Assembly (NCBI GenBank): GCA_016647705.1
Contig: CM028327.1
Span: 43,464,017-43,528,016 of the forward strand
Length of the DNA stretch: 64,000 nucleotides
DNA from: Eucommia ulmoides
Lineage: Eukaryota > Streptophyta > Magnoliopsida > Garryales > Eucommiaceae
Direction: 5' to 3'
A program made the translations under genes and the position numbers. Position 1 is the stretch's first letter. Every line of letters starts with the position of its first letter. Below, piece after piece: positions 57,924 to 64,000 of this stretch. The notes below the pieces were generated by a model that was given only the letters and a program-made list of their open reading frames with translations, made no database searches and was not told the origin of the DNA.

Positions 57924-58346
57924 ATGAAGTTCATCTTCGAGTACTCTTTGTTCATCATCATCCTACTCATTTATGTTTCATTTGGATTAGCAAAACCAGA
58001 AACAGATTCATCATTGCAAAGGTTTGATGTGTTCATCACCAACAATTTTGCATCAAATGCATACCCCCTTGTCATAAGTTGCAAATCGAAAAACGACAAC
58101 CTCGGCGTACATGAACTCTTCTACAAGGGCAATTCGTTTCAATTCAGTTTTCGGATGAATTTTTGGGAGACTACATTGTTCACTTGTGACATGAAATGTG
58201 GGCAATTGGAGAAAGGTGTTGTAGTTTTTAATGAAGTCGTCGATTCCCATTGTCATCAGACGGGTAAATGTTATTGGTCGGTGTCCGAATCGGGCTTTTA
58301 TTTTAGCAACGATAACAAGATTTATTTTTTAATGTATAAGTGGTAA
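57924..58346 (+). CDS. S1/self-incompatibility-homologue (SPH) secreted protein 3
   Basis: This is an intronless 140-residue S1-family protein and appears intact. It has the signal peptide MKFIFEYSLFIIILLIYVS with cleavage likely near GLAK. Then come VFITNNF at 36-42, LVISCKSKNDNLG at 49-61 with the conserved Cys53, the NFWETTLFTC block ending at Cys88, and VVFNEVVDSHC ending at 110 and Cys116 in GKCYW. An additional Cys92 (DMKCG) is not present in SPH1. The protein is predicted to be secreted and disulfide-stabilised. The upstream region is nearly identical to 28,366-28,960 of duplicate A, where no gene follows. Role unknown: members of the family act in pollen rejection in Papaver, but most have no assigned function. 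Confidence 0.92.
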   Translation: MKFIFEYSLFIIILLIYVSFGLAKPETDSSLQRFDVFITNNFASNAYPLVISCKSKNDNLGVHELFYKGNSFQFSFRMNFWETTLFTCDMKCGQLEKGVVVFNEVVDSHCHQTGKCYWSVSESGFYFSNDNKIYFLMYKW

Positions 58347-58369
58347 GAATTGTGTATTTTGTGAGATTG

Positions 58370-59020
58370 GAATAAATTAACATTTCTGTTTTTATGTTTC
58401 TACTCGAAAGAATGGGATGAGGATTGTGTTTTCGTTTATAATAATTCCGAGAACATAAATGTTTTTTGTAACAATAATTGTTGTTAAATTGTTTCATAAT
58501 TTATGAAGAACTAAACCCAAAAAACAAGTTTGGGTACAACATTAGTTTCCCTTTTTTTTAAAGTTTACTTTAAATGTAAATAATAGAGTTATATATTTCT
58601 TTTAGACAATCAATTTTTGCAATTTATAACAAAATAAAAACACGTGTATAAGATTAACTGAAAAAAAAAAAAAAATTATAGGAAAATACTTTATTGTATT
58701 TCTCCTAACCTAAATTGATGAATAAGATGAAGAAAATGAAAAAAAAAAAAAAAAAAAAAAAAAATCACTTTTGTACGTTTGAGGCTAGCAAGATTTGAAG
58801 GGGGAACTTATTGAGAATTTCAAAAATATTGACCTTGTCCCTTTGAGTGAAAATAAGCTAGGAAAGAATAGAAACAGCTCTTTTTCGTTTCTCAAAATCC
58901 CAAGAATTTTGGGATTTAACCTCAAAATTTTGGGAAGATGTGGAAACAAAAACATATTTATCTTAGATTTCAAAATTTTGGAATCATGAACAAGAATTTG
59001 GGAGCAAAAGCACTAAACAA
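58370..59020. mobile_element. M6 repeat downstream of SPH3
   Basis: The segments tttgggtacaacattagttt, ctttaaatgtaaataatag, tagcaagatttgaag and ccttgtccctttgagtgaaa occur in the same order as at 30,240-30,870 and 62,225-62,920. The 3' end is gggagcaaaagcactaaac. It contains a long A run at about 58,739-58,764. Confidence 0.6.
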
Positions 59021-59022
59021 AC

Positions 59023-59206
59023 TGTTGGGTCCTTCACCCGATATCCGTTCGCAGTGGTTTATCAAAAGTCAACTATGCACTTGAGGAGGCATGTTGAATC
59101 CCACAATGCTTGTATTATTATTATCTGATCCAGAGCTATATAAAAAACCAAGAGGAATCATCTTACGAGGCGTCTTTTGAGAGTTAAGCCCATTGAGTTC
59201 CTACAC
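59023..59206 (+). mobile_element. TRIM fragment, plus orientation
   Basis: The TRIM interior end (gttgggtccttcacccgata), purine tract gcacttgaggaggca and one LTR (tgttgaatcccacaatgc to gagttcctaca). Only the 3' LTR side is present. Confidence 0.8.
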
Positions 59207-59424
59207 AAACAAGCCTCAATGTCTCTCGTCGACTATTTTTCATGAATTGGTAGTGATTGTACACAATCTCTACATATGAAGATAGTTTAGGAACCAAACT
59301 ATAAATCAACCTATATCTTAGGGGTAATAATGTAATTTAACCTAAACATTAAAAAAAAAAAAAAGGAAAAAATATAATTAATTAACTATATATACTCTTT
59401 AAAAACAGGAATTAAAGGATCAAA

Positions 59425-59941
59425 GGTGGCGTTTGGTTAGTGTTCTCACTTTTCTGAACTCAACTGGGATGGATTGGGTTGGATTGAGAATTTTGATAAC
59501 AGAATTGCGTTACTAAACGACAATTTTTGTTTTGTGCTGAGAACAGAATCGTGTTTGGTAACGATTTTATCCTAAAACTAATTTTATTTTTTTTTGTGTT
59601 TGGCAGCAGCGGATGGCGGCTGCGGCCGTGGTGTGAGACGGTGGCCGGACGGCGGGACGCCGGCAACGGCGGTGGTGGTCGGACAGTGGCCGGCGGCGGC
59701 AGGTGGTCGTCGAACGGTGGCCGGAGGTGAGAGGGTTGGGTTACGTTTTTTGGGTACAAAAAAAACAAGTTTTTTTTATTTCTCATTTTTTTAACATTTT
59801 GAGAATCAATTCCTATTTTTTGAGTTGGATTGGGTTGAATTTTGTATTTGCCAAACGCATTCCCAAAAATCAAATTCAAAATTTTTGGGTTGGGTTGGGT
59901 TGGGTTGGGATTGGTTGGAAACACTAACCAAACGGGGCCTT
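59425..59941. mobile_element. MITE with a GC-rich core
   Basis: The ends are aaggtggcgtttggttagtg and cactaaccaaacggggcctt, about 20 bp of inverted repeat. Subterminal gggttggattg/gggttgggttg repeats follow. The core at about 59,605-59,735 is strongly GC-rich (gcggctgcggccgtgg, gccggacggcggg), unlike its surroundings. A minus-strand frame of 154 codons overlaps it and is low-complexity (P/R/N-rich). Target duplication not evident. Confidence 0.75.
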
Positions 59942-61403
59942 AGTGATCCAAGTGTCCGTTGAATTTTGAAATTTAATACTAATAATTAAAAGTGGAAGGA
60001 GAGAAAAAATTCTAATAAGATAAGAGAATTCATCTTTTAAGCATTTTGATGAATTCTTACATTTTTTTTTCTTTTTTCTTTTTTTTTTTTTCCATTAATT
60101 ATTACCTCATATTTCTAAGTTCTAATACTTTTTTTTTCTTTTCATCAATAAATCTCCTTCAAGTTTTTTGGTGAAACTCCCAAAAAAAATCCACAATTAT
60201 TTTAATTTTAAAAAATAATTATAATTACAATTAGAAAATTCACAAACCAAATATTTTTTTAACCGAGTCAAATTATTACTAAATAAAATCTTATATGAAA
60301 ACTTCAACAAACAATTCAAAAAAATATAACTAAATCAAACTACTTATATATAAAGTATAATTAAATTTCATAAATAAAAAATATTTAATTTTTAAAGTAA
60401 TTTTAAATTTCAAAAATTCAGTAGCAAGTAATTTTAAATATTCAAAAAACATTAAAAACCATCATTTGATCCCAAGTGTAATTAAAAAAAATAGAATTGG
60501 AAATGTATTAGATAAATCAACAAAATTTTTTTCTATAAATAATTATAAATTTCAAAAATTTTGCACCAAGTACTTTTTAAATACTAAAAAAAACGTAACA
60601 ATCATCATTTGATCCTAAAAATAATAAAAAATAAATATGAAAATATATTACCTAAACAGAATTTAAAAACTAAAATTGTAATTCTTTTAAGAAGATTATA
60701 AGAGTAATTTTTTATCAAATAATTTTAATTAATTTTTAATAATATAGTAACAAAGATAAATATGTAATTTTATATTTAACATTAGAAAAAAGTGGAGGTC
60801 AAATATATGTTCCAAATGACAGGAGATATGAATGTAGATTTTTTCAATAACATGGGACTACATTGAAAATCCATAATTTTATTGATGATTATTTTCATTA
60901 TAACTAATTATACTAACCTTATCACTTCATCTCTTTCTCCCTCTCCAACAATTTAATAAAATTCTCTCTCCATCAATTAATTATATATAACTTTTGTTCA
61001 ATTTCATCTGCTCCAAAACGTATTCTAACAATTCTTAACCAAATAATCCAAACTATTATTAAACAATATGAAAAAATTATTAGATTATTTTAAAACTATT
61101 ATTTAAAAAAAATAGCAAATTTAAATATTCTCTAGGAGATTATTTACATGTACTATTTTTTAATAATATAGTAACAAGGCTAAATATATAATTTTATAAA
61201 TTAAGTATAAAATTAAATGATCAAATGTGTAATATTCAAATAACAAATATATATTACTATAATTTTTTTTTAGACCCCATATTATACGGGTCTAAAACTA
61301 ATTTCAACAGAAAGACGTTATGCTTCCAGTTCTGGACTTCCCTTTTTCTCAATTTTGTCATCAATGGTGTCCGGGAGGCTCTTCAGAACCTGGCAGAAGA
61401 AAA
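59942..61403. other. Very AT-rich intergenic DNA
   Basis: No gene or clear repeat was recognised. Long T and A runs (60,060-60,092, 60,130) and short direct repeats (attataaatttcaaaa / catcatttgatcc near 60,465 and 60,603) suggest a decayed local duplication. Confidence 0.6.
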
Positions 61404-61800
61404 GGGGATTTCGATACTTTGTGCACCAAAAGTTTGACTAAAATCTTACTTTGGTCCACATGGTTTCAATTAGAAGACATATAACACCTTAAAGTTTCCT
61501 AATTGTCACACTACACTCCAAGTCATTATCCTCCATTACAATTTTGGACAAAAGTAGTCAGTTGCCGCACATTACTATTTTAAAGGGACTTTATGGGAAA
61601 TGCCCTTAAGGTCCTCTTAAAAATAGTTGGCTGCACAACACATGATGGCTTGCCATCCAAAATTGCAATGGAGCTATTGATTTGGACTAAAGTGGGGTGA
61701 TTATGAAACTTCGGAGTGTCATGTGTGTTCAAATTGAAACCATACGGATCAAAGTGAAATAATGGTCAAACTTTAGGGAATGCACTAAGTGTCAAAACCC
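61404..61800. mobile_element. MITE M1, copy without an SPH gene
   Basis: The ends are gatactttgtgcaccaaaag and actttagggaatgcactaagt, with the M1 interior (cattacaattttggac, tggcttgccatccaaaattg). No SPH start or signal peptide is found within the next 300 bp. Confidence 0.8.
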
Positions 61801-61868
61801 CAATAAAAATAAATAAATTCTACATCAAAACTAAGAAAAATTGTATTTCTTGAGACATTTTTAATTTT

Positions 61869-62050
61869 AAAAAGGCAGTCCGATGCTATAAAATTCTCGC
61901 TATGCGCGGGGCTCAGGGAAAGGTCGAACCACTTGGTTCTATTGTACAAAGCTTTCCCATGCATTTGCAAGAGGCTATTTTCACAATTCAAATCCGTGAC
62001 CTCTAAGTCACGTGGCGACAACTTCTATCATTGCGCCAAAATTCTCCCTC
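61869..62050 (-). mobile_element. Au-like SINE
   Basis: On the minus strand the element starts near gagggagaattttggcgcaa, followed by a box B-like ggtcacggatttgaattg. Next is cctcttgcaaatgcatggg and the typical tail gcgcatagcgagaat...cggactgcc plus T run. This is the order of the plant Au SINE family. A perfect 14-bp target duplication acatttttaatttt flanks it (61,855-61,868 and 62,051-62,064). Confidence 0.9.
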
Positions 62051-62111
62051 ACATTTTTAATTTTTAACTGAAAAGAAAAATATGATAATGGAAATTGTTG
62101 TTAGTATATAC

Positions 62112-63319
62112 CTCATAGAGGTACCAGGAGACAAAAGCATCAGTGGCAGCATACTGCAGTTTTTCTTTTGATAAAACATCAGCCTCCCAATTTCCTAATC
62201 TAATTTTGGTTGGCTTTGGAAGCTGCAAAAAATATTTTTGTTCTCAATAACACTAGGAACATAATTGTATTTGGCAACGAAAATTATTCATAAATTGTTT
62301 TATACTTTATGAGAACAAAACCAAAGAAGTGTAGGGCGGTCTTGGGCCTCTCTCAACTCCAAAAGCTACCTTATGAGGTGAGATTTTTCCTCACACTTAT
62401 AACCTAACCACCAACCCCTTCCACATCCGATATCAGATAAACTCAACAAGAAGTTAGTTTGGTTACAATATTAGTCTCGTATTGTTTTTTAATTTTACTT
62501 AAATGTAAAGCATACATTTACATATTTATTTTAGGCAATCAAATTTCTAAAATTATAGATAAAAATACATATATGAGATTAAATACGACTAAATAAAATA
62601 ATTATAGAAAAAAAAATGAAAGAAAAAAATATATAGCACTTCTCTAGATCCGTGGCTAACAAGATTTGAAGGGGTACGTCATTAATAAATTCAAAAATAT
62701 CGATCTTGTCCCTTCAAATGAGATTAAATAGGGAAGGAACAAAAACATTTTTATTTTATTTTTTGTTTCTCAAAATTCCAAGAATTTTTTAATTAATCTC
62801 AATTTTGAGACTATTTGGGAACAGAAACATATTAACCAAACATGTTTATGTCCTAGAATTTAAAATTCCGACTACGAGAACAAGAATTAGGGATCATAAA
62901 CACTAAAACAGAAGGGGGGCCTAACCTGCTTACAAATAAGCTTTTCAGTTAGTGATTCCAGACTCCAATTCTTGGGATTTCCGGCAAACTTTTGGTTAGC
63001 TAGATAAGACAGATCTTCCAATGCTTTCACAGATACATTATGATCTTTGAAAAGCTTAACAGCATCATTGGCTATGCATACTCCAACCTAAATATATATA
63101 CATATATATAAGCAGCATATTGAGTTCTTGCAACTTCATGAATAATCAAGACAAAAAAAGAACGATAGTACAGGCAAAATCATATTACCTTAAGAGATGA
63201 AGGATCCTCAAGTAGAAATTTCAAGTTTTGAGGGATTCCAGAATGAATGATATGCATTACATGACAACGACTTATATCGCCACATATCTGCAGAACTGCA
63301 GCCTTACCGGGAGGAACAC
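62112..63319 (-). CDS. WRN-like 3'-5' exonuclease (DEDDy family), three exons of a partial gene
   Basis: Three exons were read on the minus strand: 63,319-63,189, 63,087-62,926 and 62,222-62,112, each with AG before and GT after. They join in frame. The first exon encodes VPPGKAAVLQICG and following residues, equivalent to the A-LLQIC strand of WRN-type exonucleases. The second has exo motif II GVCIANDAVKL with its Asp, then a helical stretch with LEDLSYLANQKF and WSLESL. The third has IRLGNWEADVLS and exo motif III LQYAATDAF with the Tyr and Asp of the DEDDy signature. Motif I (D-x-E) should be in an upstream exon beyond 64,000, and the 3' end after 62,112 was not found. Likely role: processive removal of 3' nucleotides from DNA. 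The last intron contains an M6 repeat and a TRIM-like piece. Confidence 0.85.
62225..62920. mobile_element. M6 repeat in the exonuclease intron, with a TRIM-like insert
   Basis: gtatttggcaacgaaaatta, ttgtcccttcaaatgag and gggatcataaacactaaaac follow the M6 order seen downstream of SPH1 and SPH3. At about 62,330-62,452 it holds a separate small repeat (tagggcggtcttgggcctct to gataaactcaacaa) that resembles another TRIM-type LTR. Confidence 0.6.
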
Positions 63320-63870
63320 CTGCAGAGTTTAGATTGTTAGAATCACAGGTCGAATTTGTGAGTCTTCCTAAAACAGTCCATATATGGAAGGAGCTACTCA
63401 ACTTAAACCATATGATTTGAAGTAGAGATGGAAATATGGGTATTGAGTCTATTGACACAAAAGCACGACACAACCTACAAGAAATTATCGTGTATGGGTT
63501 TCACCTTAACAGGTTTCAAGTCGTTATTGTGTCAGGCACGACAAACAGAAAAATAAACAAGTCATGTTTTGAATTTATTTGCTAACCCAATAATTGACAT
63601 GATAATTTGAATCAGATTTTGGGTTAACCATTAATAGGTGACATAATAAGTGACATGAAATTAATCGATCAATTTATTAGACATTTTAATGAATTATTTT
63701 ACAAAAACACATATGTATATATAATAATCAAATTAATGTGCAATGTGTTAAATGAGTGTTCTACGACTTGATTAATTTTCATGTCTTGTCAAGTTATTAT
63801 TGTGTGACATGGTTAACTATCGTATCATGTTCGTGTTTCAATATTTTTACACGATATGTTATCGTGTTCG
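63320..63870. other. Intronic or intergenic DNA without recognisable exon
   Basis: No exon with the expected exonuclease motif I was found here. The sequence is AT-rich with short dyads around tgtcaggcacgac and cacgatatgttatcgtgttcg, which may be a decayed repeat. Confidence 0.55.
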
Positions 63871-64000
63871 TAGAAACCCAATGGGCCTAACTCATTTTCG
63901 CAAGACACCTTGTAAGAGAAGAATTGCCCTCAACTTTATATATATAGCTCAGGATCAGGTAACACAAGCGATGTGGGATTCAATGTGTCCCTTCATGTGC
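63871..64000 (-). mobile_element. TRIM LTR running off the right edge
   Basis: gtagaaacccaatgggcctaa through the TATA region (tatatatatagctc) to gtgggattcaatgtgtccctt is a TRIM LTR followed by the start of the interior. The rest lies outside the window. Confidence 0.8.

Noticed and set aside
59885..59915. Telomere-like GGGTT repeats
   Set aside because: The unit is GGGTT, five bases, not the plant telomere TTTAGGG; it is part of the MITE subterminal repeats.
59460..59924. 154-codon minus-strand frame rich in Pro, Asn and Arg
   Set aside because: It follows the ggttgggttggg repeats and GC-rich core of a MITE; low complexity, no domain.

Overview
The window is plant nuclear DNA, most likely from an angiosperm (probably a eudicot). 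The evidence is Athila-type Ty3/gypsy elements with a tRNA-Asp primer site, Ty1/copia elements with a tRNA-Met-type primer site, a CACTA element with Transposase_24 and DUF8039 segments, tRNA-derived SINEs including one Au-like copy, miniature LTR elements (TRIM), and genes of the plant-only S1/self-incompatibility-homologue (SPH) family. The species cannot be fixed from sequence alone. No organellar or microbial genes were seen.

Layout. 1-11,061 is the 3' part of a decayed Athila-type element (Athila-1), with a 2.16-kb solo copia LTR inside its env-like ORF. 11,062-13,325 is AT-rich, with a short tandem array. 13,326-23,605 is one MITE (family M1) blown apart by later insertions: a 4.3-kb CACTA element, a fold-back element, a TRIM, and a minus-strand copia element that landed at the end of the TRIM. 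23.6-30.1 kb carries an SPH pseudogene remnant, a 1-kb tandem array, MITEs and the intact gene SPH1. 30.2-38.3 kb is a stack of tandem segmental copies peppered with small Mutator-like and hAT-like MITEs. 38.4-40.0 kb is a second SPH copy, broken by a small deletion and by a solo LTR. 41.3-52.8 kb is a copia LTR fragment followed by a nearly complete but dead Athila element (Athila-2). 52.8-58.4 kb is a diverged duplicate of 23.3-28.97 kb; it carries another SPH pseudogene, interrupted by a SINE, and the intact gene SPH3. 58.4-62.1 kb is MITEs, AT-rich DNA and an Au-like SINE. 62.1-63.3 kb holds three exons of a minus-strand WRN-like 3'-5' exonuclease gene that continues beyond the right edge.

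Biology. The host genes are two apparently intact SPH genes coding for small secreted four-cysteine proteins, three SPH pseudogenes, and part of a DEDDy exonuclease. The SPH loci form an amplified cluster whose copies travelled with their surroundings. At four of the five loci a copy of the same MITE family ends about 105-110 bp upstream of the ATG; at SPH3 a related element ends about 150 bp upstream. Promoter-like relics of the same unit remain where no gene follows. Everything else is transposable-element sequence. The best candidate for something undescribed is a pair of arrays of near-perfect palindromes. They sit at the same two places in both Athila elements, in U3 of the LTR and between pol and the env-like ORF, but the palindrome sequence differs between the two elements.
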